A stretch of DNA of 64,000 nt. Source: Escallonia rubra. Taxonomy: Eukaryota; Streptophyta; Magnoliopsida; Escalloniales; Escalloniaceae. A model generated the notes under the pieces. It was not told the origin of the DNA and did no database searches. It saw nothing but the letters and a program-made list of their open reading frames with translations. A program made the position numbers and the translations under genes. The stretch covers positions 62,001 to 126,000 of the forward strand of contig JAVXUO010001211.1 of NCBI GenBank assembly GCA_033065855.1, given 5' to 3'. Shown here one piece after another: positions 47,230-58,600 of the stretch (position 1 is the stretch's first letter; each line of letters begins with the position of its first letter).

Positions 47230-49040
47230 TGTGACAAAATCTTAGGAATTGGTGGAATTGCAAACCTAATAATCGGAGAAACAGTTGGAGAAAATCTTAA
47301 AACACACGTTGACATGCAAGAGATATAAAGAAGAAATTTATTTATTTGGTTGAATTTTAAATGACTAAATGATGGACATCCCATCTACGAAGAGAACATT
47401 AACATATCTGAGTTTTGAGTTTAGTATAAAATATTTGAGATCATATGTCGTACATTTTTTTTACGAGTTGAATTAAAGTCAGAGGAAAATCTTATAGTGT
47501 CGTAATAAAGTTTTTTGTGGGATGTCTCCAATAATGACATACTTTGGATTCGGTCATTAAAGGTACTTTTGTCAATTTGTTAAATTAATAATAGTACTTC
47601 TAAGATGGTGTTGAGATTGTTTACTTGATTTAATTTAGATTAAATTAGATATGTGGGTATTTGGCAAAAAAAATTATGAGATTTTATCTATCTCAAAAAG
47701 TTAAAACTAATTTGATCTATAATTCTGGGAAGAGGATTATGAAGTAATCACTTTTTTCATAACCACTTTTTTCATAATTTGACTTTCTAAACCAAACTAT
47801 CCCCACATTTCTCACAAAAGGACATCACTTACCTTTTTAACTAGTTTGGAGAAGTTATTGTACTATAAGCACTAATTTGAGATTGCGAGTGTTTTAAATT
47901 TAAAATGAAAAGTAAAAAATTTTGCAGGTGGGTGAAAAAAAGTTTTTCCATAATTTATAACTATATTATAGTTATTTACAAATTAAAGTTATGTTAAAAT
48001 TACTTCACACATAGATATTAAAAAATTATTTATTAAGTGTCCTCTATGGTCATTTTATCATAATAAAACTGACTTAAACACTTTTTACCCAAAATACTTT
48101 TAATAGTTTTAAGTTAGTTTAAAACTGTTCGTACCAAATAACAAACTGATTCTGATTCAAGTAAATTAAATCTGATTTTGAAAACTGATTAAAATTGAAG
48201 ATTAAATCTTTTTTTTAAAAGTTAATTCCAAACAAGCTATCAGGCTCTAATATATTGCCATGCAACTAAAACGTTTTCTTTGACCGGTTCTAATTGATCA
48301 AACGATTATGATATTCTTGTCATGTTATTAAGAAGTAATGGCACATTCATAGGTTTTATGAATTATTAATCCAAACTGCGAGGTTTTGTGAAAAAGAAAA
48401 ATTACAGCATAACATCAATATTAGCTTTCTAAATTTTACATGACGAATTCCGGCCCAAAATTCATATAAAGTCAACAAAACCAGAAACTGTTAAAACAAT
48501 GGTATACTATTGAAGACCCAAAAAAAAAAATGAAAAAGCACACCCAACACAGTGCTCACCGATAACATTTTGGTTTTTAAGTCACTAGAATCAGGATCAT
48601 AAGAAAATAGAATTTATAACAAGTCCTCCGAACTTGACTCTAAATAATTTAGACAAATGTTTAATCTATCGGAACACGAACTCGTCTACCAAATCGAAAC
48701 TCATAAGCGATAATTAATGATAGCTAAAAAGTACTATCTAGAACCTAAAATAACTAGCACTTTTTGTTAGAAGTGATTCGGAAAACGTCACTAATTATGG
48801 CAATTGTTGTTGCCATATATGACGTGTTCCAAAAATTCTTCCACATATTATTTATCTTTGACACCCGTTGGAAGTTTCGGAGACAGGGTTGATCTCAGCC
48901 GCCAATTCTAGAGCATTTGGTAATCAAGGGCTTGAAGAGCTTCGTATGACAACTTTGAAAGAATAGTCCAATGAAGGGAGTAATAGTCTGGTCAAATTTG
49001 AAGCCGAGTAATAGGTTGGGCAAATTTGGAGACCAAGCAT
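47230..49040. other. AT-rich spacer
   Basis: No recognised gene or element. The right end is the upstream region of the first beta'-COP copy. Confidence 0.45.
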
Positions 49041-49049
49041 CTCTTCACA

Positions 49050-49058
49050 TATATAAAT
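49050..49058 (+). promoter_or_regulatory. TATA box of the truncated beta'-COP gene
   Basis: TATATAAAT lies about 100 bp before the ATG at 49152, fitting a short leader. The downstream full-length copy shows no such box. Confidence 0.65.
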
Positions 49059-49151
49059 ATGGACACACTTCGGTGCTACAAATCACAAGCACACATCCAA
49101 CCATCTCAGCAACAAATCTGCAAATTTTGTGACATACTTTCTACATTAAAA

Positions 49152-52100
49152 ATGGTGAGTTTCTCGTTTTACTTTTTAGCGCTGTCTTTTATTATTAGTG
49201 ACCAACTTCATGCTGCATTTTTTTACGCGCGTCTACTTTTAAGTAGCTCAAACGTGACTCTTTGTGTGACGATAAACTTGCCTAATAGCCTGTACGCTCG
49301 AGCATCTCGACGCCAAACAATCAAACGAAGGCGGGGTATTGGCTAGAGCAGTTTATATTTTCTCAATATGTAAGGGGAGTGCATTGCTTTGGATCTGCCA
49401 TTTGATTATACTCAAGCATGTGATGTTGGTCGTTAGAACTGGCGAATAAGCAGGGGAAGAACATATATCCATGACCAGCCATAAATGGTACAAAATGGAG
49501 AGTTGAAAAGCACAGACAGTGTGACATTGTGTAATGTCTTGGTTGATTGGTGTATGAAGTGTAGGCTAGACTCACTGTCTTTATACTTGCAGCTTGTCTC
49601 TCTAGACATATTATAATTTGAATTTACTCAACATGTGGCATCTGATTGTGCATTTTTGTTTGATTTTGCTGGTGGATGGCGTCTACCGTAACGATAGTCT
49701 TTCTCAGTTGAAAATCAGGTAATACTTAAGTTTCAAGACTTTTCTTGCCATGCTAATCATTGCTACTCTCAACTATACCTTGCTAACTGTATTTGAATGT
49801 GTTTCCTGGATCAGAAACATTTCGAGCAACGATCGGAGAGAGTCAAGTGCGTGGACTTGCATCCAACGGAGCCATGGCAAGTACAAGCAGGCTGTCTTCA
49901 TAGTGGAAATACATACCGTGACAGTTAATGTAATGCGTTGTATTTTTGCTGCAGGATTCTGACAAGTTTATACTCTGGAACTGTGTGCATCTGGAATTAC
50001 CAGTCTCAAGTAAGTTACTTTGTCTGCCGTTTACATATGCTATCATGGCAGCCATGTTTAGGAGCAGAGGTTACCATAACTGTTTAATGCATAAATAAAC
50101 TAGTCTGTTTTGCTGTTCTTGTACAACCAGTATATCGGAACTGTCCTCTAGATCATTGTAACACTAGGATTATGCCTAAGAAAAAGATAAAGTAGTGACT
50201 CGCTTGGCAGCATTGGCCTCCCTGCACCCACGAAGATGGTGGCCTGATTATATGTCATACTTGAGCATCTGAAACTTGGTCCCCCTTGATTTTCTGTCAA
50301 TTTTAGTTTCGTGTGATCAATAATAATCTGTCTTTACATGTTCCGTTGACCTTTGCAGGAAATAGAGAGGTCTTTCAAACTCACTGAATCACCTGGTACT
50401 CAAAAGTCTTTTCATGTTTGTTTTAGCCAATCCTCCTATTTGGATGGCTTCTGAACATATCCACAATCTTTGCACTCAATGAATGGCCTTGAAATTTATG
50501 TATTTGCAGTAAGGTCGGCAAAGTTCATAGCACGCAAGCAATGGTTTGTTGCTGGAGCCGACGATAAGTGCATTCGCGCATACAATTATGATACAAAGGA
50601 AGAGATTAAAGAATTTGAGGCGCACACGGACTTTATCAGGTCTGTGGCCGTGCATCCGACCCTTCCGTATGTGCTGTCATCATCTGATGACATGCTTATT
50701 AAGCTTTGGGACTGGGAGAAGGATTGGGTGTGCGCTCAGATCTTCGAGGGACATAGCCATTATGTTATGCAAGTAGCATTTAATCCAAGAGATACAAGCA
50801 CCTTTGCAAGTGTATCACTTGATGGCAGCTTCAAGGTATGACAAGCAGGCTTTGTGGATTTGCAAATCTTATAACAGTTACTGCACCAGTATGATTGATC
50901 AATTCATGCTATGTCAACATTTGGTTTCACAGCTATGGAACCTTGGGTCCTCCAATCCAAATTTGACAGTAGAAGCCCATTCTCAAGGGATAAACTGTGT
51001 TGATTTCATCACAGCTGGCGATACACCGTATCTGATCACGGGTTCTGATGATCAAACTGTTAAGGTCTGTCATAAACCTAGTCTTTTCTCGTGGCATTCA
51101 TGTTTCTTTATAAAATTGTTGATGCATTTGATTTTGCATCTTATGAAATCAGGTGTGGGACTATGAAAATGAGACTTGTGTCCAGATTCTAGAAGGCCAC
51201 AAGCACAATGTTACTGCAGTATGTGTTCATCCAGACGCTCCAATTATAATCACAGGTTCTGAAGACATGTCTATACGTATATGGCACGCCACAACCTACA
51301 GGTAACTTGCAGTATGCTAAGACTTTCGTTAGTTGCAGAATTATAGGTTTGAGTTGCCTTCAGATTGGGATACTTTTTTTGAGTCAAAAAGCTCAGTTTC
51401 GTCTTGGATAAGTTCTTTCTTGGGTTTATGTCTTTTTCCGCCCCACGCCCCACCCTCCACTGAAAGAATTCTGGGCATCCAACGAATTTTATTAACCTTA
51501 AAGTAGAGAACCTCCTTATCATCGCCCCTATTGACGTACCGGCCAGAAGGTAGCTGTGCAGGTTGAACTTCCACTTTGATCATTCTTTTTATGGTACTGA
51601 CTTGGTTAGTTTACATCCTCTTGGTTACTTTTCCCACTCAGACTTCCATTCCTATGTCCAAAGGCAATGCACAAAATAAGAAAACCGACAAGTCCTCTAG
51701 TTTCATATGAAATATGGTGAATGCGGCTTGAAATTCTAGAACTGTGGGTTAGATGAGATTCTTCCAATGGTTTGAATAACAGATTGAAATAATTGTAGCT
51801 CCAATTATACCATTTCCAATTGTAGTAAGTTGATCATGTGGTAGTTTCAACAGGTTATTGTTCTTCGCTATAATGATACTAGACTTGCTTCAGGTTCAGC
51901 TAATTTTGTTGACCGAATTTCTAAGACTGTTCCATTGGTTTTCAGGCTTGAAAGCACAGTGAACTATGAACTTGGAAGAGTATGGTCTATTGGATGCATC
52001 AAAAGTTCACCCCAGTAAGTTTCACGATACAATTTTCCTCCAGGTTTAAATTCACATGGGTTTGGGGGAATCCGACTCACTATTTGATTATGCATGTTCA

Positions 52101-52410
52101 ACTCTTTTTACCATTTTTGCTTTTCAACATCTACCATACAAGCTACCAAATAATAGGACCAAGCATTATTGGCTAGCTAGCTTTTTTGTGGCTACTTCAT
52201 AGAGATTGTCATAAGTTGCCGAGTGGCTTCTCAGTATGTTATCTTCTTATTCTTACTCCTGCTACTGCTTCTCTCAGCAGGATTGCAATTGGTTGTGATG
52301 AGGGAACCATTATGGGAAATGTTCTCTGTTCTCACAGTTGGGATACCGTGAACCTCCAAGATCAGGAGAATGTCTCTAAGCGAGTGGTCAAGAGTGACAA
52401 TCACAGCTAG
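49152..52410 (+). CDS. Truncated beta'-COP paralogue: N-terminal WD40 propeller only
   Basis: Ten coding exons: 49152-49154 (ATG alone), 49698-49718, 49815-49876, 49955-50009, 50359-50395, 50510-50835, 50933-51064, 51153-51301, 51946-52014 and 52281-52410, giving 327 residues. The first nine have the same lengths as those of the full-length gene downstream, with no stop or frameshift. The protein follows the first seven-bladed WD40 propeller of beta'-COP, e.g. [37 protein letters not shown] and [15 protein letters not shown]. The final exon matches only as far as GCDEGTIM, then has a unique tail ending KSDNHS. The second propeller and alpha-solenoid are absent. Arg17, Lys19, Arg61, Asp100, Arg103 and Asp119 match, with a two-residue shift, the yeast beta'-COP dilysine-binding positions I recall (15, 17, 59, 98, 101, 117). 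The intron after exon 3 has a GC donor. Residues 2-12 have drifted most. Confidence 0.85.
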
Positions 52411-53508
52411 ACTTGATATTGCTTCTTCCTCTACCTTTGCTGTTGCTAGCCTGCTACTGCTACGTCTACCACATCGTGTTTCAAAAGAATTACTGCGTAC
52501 ATCTTCTAGACGGAGGAGTGACTAGAAGGAATAATGTCATTGCGACTACTACTATTACTACTGCAGTGTGTTTTCTGAAGCAACTCCACAGGGACTATTT
52601 CATGGTCGTTAGAAACTTTTCCAGTGATCGATTATAGATCATAAATGTCCTCACATCGTACCCTCATTGTAACCTAGAATGGTTTGTTTTGAAGCAACTC
52701 CAATCTAATGGTTTCTATTATGTTTCTTCACTATTTCTTGCTGCTGCTTCTCGCATTCATTGAATAGAAACATATAGCCAAGAACTGACCTCTTCTATCT
52801 TCGACAAGGAAGAGGTTAATGCATAGCAAAGTGCAGCTTTTGGACTTCAAGAGCCGAATAGCTTATTAGTACATTGGGTCCTATTGTCCTAAGCAGAATG
52901 CAGGATTTGGCAATTGGCATGAGCCCTCATACTCAGTAATATGATCACAGTGCTAACCATTCCAAGTCTTGATTGCTTGCCCCAATGGCCAATAGTACAC
53001 CATTGATGACCATTACAATGAATGGGGTACAAGACCAAAAATTATTGTCACTTAAGAGATTAGCACAACAGGTCATCAATGCTTCACACACATAAGTTCT
53101 CTTACTTCAGTTCTATTAATGGTGAAATTGATGTTGGATCTAATAATTCATGTTTAACATGACAACTTTATGTCTTGGTAACAATTTAGAGAAGAGGCTC
53201 GCTCGCACTAAAATGAAAAAAACTGGCCTAGTGCAAAAAAAAAAGGACACCAAAACAGTGATTCCAGTGATCGGATCAAACTACTCGGGAACCGTCATAA
53301 GTTTACCTACCACTGAATTACCTTGTAGGTTTTTATATTTGATAGCTCTGTTTTGGTAGCAAGTTCTTGTATTGTGTATGCACTACCGGGTGTTGTCTCA
53401 AACGTGTCACTAGAAATCATTAATTAGCAACATATTTTGACATCATTTGTTACTAAAAGGTTAAGTGACAAGCAACACCCGGACCCTTTGGTGCACTATG
53501 TACTACGA
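52411..53508. other. Spacer between the two beta'-COP genes, left part
   Basis: 3' region of the truncated copy. I see no recognisable remnant of the lost downstream coatomer exons and no other gene. Confidence 0.5.
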
Positions 53509-54710
53509 CAAAGGGGCGGAACTTACTCACGACCAGAGGCCATGGCACTCCCCAAACTTTTGAGATATTTTTTTTTAGTTCTTTCAATAATAGTTATTCT
53601 TATTTAATATATTTATGAAAAATGTCATTATGTCGTAATGTTTTTTTATTTTTTTGTTGAACGGAAACTTCATTAACTAAACCACAAATATACACCCTAA
53701 AAGAGCACAAACGAACGTCTGACCCTAAATCTGAGTACCAAAAGTACAACAGGTACAACAAAAAGAGCACAAGCTGAAGCTGGAATTTAAAGTGGCCAAC
53801 ATGGCCTTGAAAGAGAATAAAAAAGATAACTATTACCACTGTTGGATTTACAAAATTCAGATCGAATGGTAACGGGGTGGAAGAGATGCAGCGGGACATC
53901 AATTCCATGGGCCGCACGAAATGACAGTTTAGATTACTGCTGCGGTTATGGTCGGATCCAAAGGAGGTGGAGCGAGTTCCCAAGGCCGGACATGAGAGAT
54001 CCGCAACTCTAAGAGAATCGGCTTCATCCATCTCAACTAGATCCTTTATCTTCAAGCCACAACCCTATCAAATCGGACCCGCGTCAAAGATTTCAGCCCA
54101 AACCACCTGGATTGGAGGTCCAGATTTGAAATAACCTTTTAGATTTGAGGTTAGCGAGATGGAGGGAGTAAATTTGTGGCTGAAGGTTTTCCGATCCGAG
54201 GATGGGGGTGGAGATCGGGGGGTGGATGAGGGTGTTGGCAAATGGCGGCAAAGGATGCCGAGGAAGGGGGAGCAACATACACGAAAAAAAAGAAACAAGA
54301 GAAGGAGGACCTCCCCTTCCATCCACACAACCATGGAAGCTGAAGGAGGAAGGGGCGGCGGCGGTGCTATCTGGAGAGAAGAAGATGGGGTTGTTGTTTT
54401 TCGCTGATGAAGAGGTGATTTTATGATATGCCATTATGTCGTAATGTTAATTAGGTAGATTTTTCTTTTGTTGTGTTTTTGACTCTTTATGTCATCGTCC
54501 GTCATATTCTTCTTCTTCTCATTCTTTTGCTCCATCTTCCAAGTTCCAATTTCCTAATTTGTTGTGTTTTTTACTTTTTATTTCTAATTTTAATATTTTT
54601 GATTTTTAATGTTTTATACGAAGTTGAACTTTCTTAATTCTTTTATGTTAGCCATATATTTTTTATGCCTTTTTAGGCCCCTAAGAGTTGACTTTATGAA
54701 TCCGCCTCTG
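53509..54710. mobile_element. Probable hAT-like element of the CAGxGGCGGA type
   Basis: Left end CAAAGGGGCGGAACTTACT; right end, reverse complemented, CAGAGGCGGATTCATAAAG. The ends match the terminal type of the element at 35799. TACTAC occurs just outside both ends but the duplications are not in perfect register, so the limits may be off by a few bases. The interior (54060-54430) is GC-richer, with overlapping open frames on both strands and no transposase. Confidence 0.55.
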
Positions 54711-55470
54711 CTACTACATATAGGAGGATGCAAGCTACACATAGATGAAAAAGTTGCAAAAACAGTTCCCTCGTGTACAAGTTTACTATTCAACTTACTC
54801 GTTTATTAATTCATCGGACTAAATTTGGCCATCTCATGGGTCCGTGTAAACCGTATAGTCAAAATCACATCCTCCATCTCATAGCATACCGTAGCATCTA
54901 ATCACCATGCCTCTTTCTTCTCTCTAATTTTTGGGGTAAATTCCTAATTCTGTTCTAGTCATTAAGAACATCTTTTGATCTAAGGCAAAATTTCTAGAGC
55001 AATTAGAAATAAAAAGGTACTCTAATACGTTTGCCTTGATGACACAGTAAAGATTGAATGTTGAATTCTTTTTTTTAACTGCAACCGATGTCGTAGGATA
55101 CAACCGGTTCTATAACGACAAATGATAATCACTATATATGCTTTACGACTTTTAATTAGTAATAGTTAAAGATGTGCTGCTAATTAATAATAACCGCATC
55201 GAAGATCGTAAACTATTTTTATTACCAAGTTTCAGCCAAATTCTTGCCTTGGAAGTTTATTAAGTCAACCTTAAAATTCTAATTTGTTACCTTAATATTT
55301 CCCTTTTTCTGATTGGCCTGATGACATAGGATAAAATAACGCAAAAAAGAAACAATTCCGGCTATTTCTTTGAGTACAAAGGCATCAATTGATTTCTCCA
55401 TTTCTACATGTCACACAGTCACACACACGCACCTTCATTAACCAGAGGCCCCGCTGTTACGTGACCGAAA
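54711..55470. other. Upstream region of the full-length beta'-COP gene
   Basis: AT-rich, becoming CT-rich near 55480, where the 5' UTR probably begins. No TATA box stands out. Confidence 0.5.
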
Positions 55471-55640
55471 ACCCGATCTGGCTCTCTCTCGCTCTCTCTT
55501 CAGTTGTCGGGCATTGGGACGAAGAGATCTCCGTAACTGAGCTGCCGATTCGTCCACTGCGATTCCACTCGGATCTCTAGGGTTCTTCTTCACCCGCACT
55601 CTCCGATTCCATCGACGGCGACTCGCTTTCATCTGTAATC

Positions 55641-58600
55641 ATGGTAAGCTCTAATCGATTCCACCTCACTCGAATGCCTGCACCGTTTCTGTTTGACCTA
55701 GATCTGGTTCGAATCTGGCACGATTCATTGTTGATTTGATCCGAATTCGACGGTTATCCACTGCTATTGGAAAGTAGAATGTGTAGTTCTGTAATGATTT
55801 GAGTTTCGTTGAGATCCAGTGTTTGGTTACTTACGGAAATGTGTTGTTTGTTTGCGATGCGATTGCACGATTGGCGTGGCGCGCAGCCTCTCAGACTCGA
55901 AATCAAGGTACTGAAGTCTATGCATTTCGCGTAGTGTTTGTTTGTGGTGTGTGCTAATGAGTTGTTTTGAGTGATCATGCTTATAAATTTTTGCTGAAAC
56001 AGAGAAAACTCGCGCAAAGGTCAGAGCGGGTGAAATCCGTGGATCTACATCCCACGGAGCCATGGTAATTGCACTTCTTCACTTAAGCGGTTGATTGCGT
56101 CTTGTTGCTAGGACGTATATGTCTTGTACATTCTGTTCAAGATTTTTATTTGATTTCCATGTCATCGCTTACATCACAAGCCGAGTATTTGCATTCATTA
56201 GCATTTTGCAAAAGGCTTCAACTGCATCAATCTCAAGTTCATCTTGAATATGGTTTTCTACATCATTCGGGTGACCTTCCCGACGGGGCGTCAACCATAA
56301 GTTTGATTAGATTGAGTTCAGCCTCTTAATAGAAGCCAGTAGGGTATGCCTATTCCCATATGGACTTTATTAAACTCACGCCGTCGCTTCTATATAGCAC
56401 CTAAGGATGGATAATAGAATGACTCGCATTGGAGTGCATCTCCGGTTCTCTTGAATACAACTTTAACCTTTGCTATAAGTAGGCTACTTTTTTTTTTTTT
56501 CCGTTCAAATGGATTTGTGACTTGTCTATGTTGTGCACACGTCTCTCACAGGATTCTGGCAAGTTTGTATTCAGGGACTGTTTGCATATGGAATTACCAG
56601 TCTCAGGTACGGAAGATAATCTTCATAGGATGCTTTAAGACACACATGTTTGTTTTCATTGACTTTTATGCCTTACTTTTCCTTCTTTTGCCTTCTTTCT
56701 GGTTGGTCGTGTCTATTTAAAATAGCCATCTTTTGGAGATGTTTATAGAACATAGTTCATTCTAGAAATGAATCACTGGTATTACATACTAGCTGATGAT
56801 TGCATTTACTGGATAACATCCGTAGGTTTTTTCTTGGAAAAACGTAGATAATTTGGTTGAAACTCTTACTTAGGGATTATCACAGCTGGAAATGGCTCTG
56901 GCACTGAACTTCAAAGTTTGGTTTCACATTGGTTTTTGTCACACAATATACATGATGTATTGGTGTGCTGAAGAAGTACTGGTTACTGCCAGATTCTGCT
57001 TCTCTATTTTCCCTGTGTGGTTGGTGGGGAAAGAGAGGAAAAATAAGAGGTCTCATGCAAGAGAAGCGTTTGGTGTGTAGGCTGAAATTTTCGGCCTTGA
57101 TTCTTTTCTGGTGGTTTGGTTTGTTCTACGTCCTATATTTCTGCTGTTTCTAGAAATGTTAGAATAGTTTAGCCCTTGCTACTTAGCCCACTGCTATATG
57201 GAAGCTATTGACCCCGAGATTGATCTCATCTGTTCTCCTGTTGACCCTCTGTGAGTATCCAATTGCTAACAATGTTGTTGGTTTAAGTTGTTTTATCACT
57301 ATAATGCAAATTAGGTGACCAAATAATTAAATTATCTTGAGTGCTTGTTTAAAATTTTGAGTTGTTTCAACTTTGTAATATCACGTTCATATGCTAATTG
57401 AAACCTCATTTTGATTTCTTCAGACTATGGCAAAATCATTTGAGGTCACCGAGTTACCAGGTGCAATTATTAATATATTAACAGCAAAATCATTTTTACT
57501 TGCTTCCTGTCATTTGTATGTGGGCACTGTTGTGATCTAACAGTTACCATGTCTTTGCAGTTAGATCAGCAAAGTTCATAGCACGCAAGCAGTGGGTTGT
57601 TGCTGGGGCTGATGACATGTATATTCGAGTATACAATTACAATACAATGGATAAGGTTAAAGTCTTTGAGGCGCACACAGACTATATCAGATGTGTTGCT
57701 GTTCATCCTACCCTGCCATATGTGCTGTCATCGTCCGATGACATGCTTATAAAGCTTTGGGACTGGGAGAAGGGTTGGGTTTGCACTCAAATCTTTGAAG
57801 GTCATTCACATTATGTGATGCAAGTGACGTTTAACCCCAAAGACACCAATACGTTTGCAAGTGCATCTCTTGATCGCACCATAAAGGTCTGAATACAGTG
57901 TCTCTTACTTACCTGTTGTATACAATATTTATTTCATGTCTGTGATTGTTAATTGAGCTGGTTTGGCGCATGTCTTAGATATGGAATCTCGGATCTCCTG
58001 ACCCAAACTTCACATTGGATGCCCATTTGAAAGGGGTGAACTGTGTAGATTACTTCACTGGCGGTGATAAACCTTTTCTTATTACTGGTTCTGATGATCA
58101 CACTGCTAAGGTTTGATACCTATATTAAGCCTCCTCTTTTCCATGTTAAGATTGTGTGTATATAATTCAGAAGTCTGTGTTCAAACTTTATGAAATAGGT
58201 GTGGGATTATCAAACCAAAAGTTGCGTCCAGACGCTAGAAGGCCACACACACAATGTCTCTGCTGTATGTTTTCATCCTGAACTTCCCATAATAATCACA
58301 GGTTCTGAGGATGGTACTGTCCGTATATGGCATTCAACCACATATAGGTAAGCTCTCTTCTTTACTAGACGTTTCCCATACTCTTAGTGTCTTTCAAATT
58401 ATTCAGGAAACATTCGGTATGTTCTCATAGGGTGTTAGCTAACCCGGTTGTTCCAAAGTCTTATATGAATTAACGAAATTCAATTCTTTCCATGTTACAA
58501 CTTGCTTTTGGTTACTCAACTATATCTTGGTTGCCTTGAAATGTGGAATTTACTTCAGAAGTGACACCCTCAGCTTTATTTTCAGGACATAAGTATGCAT

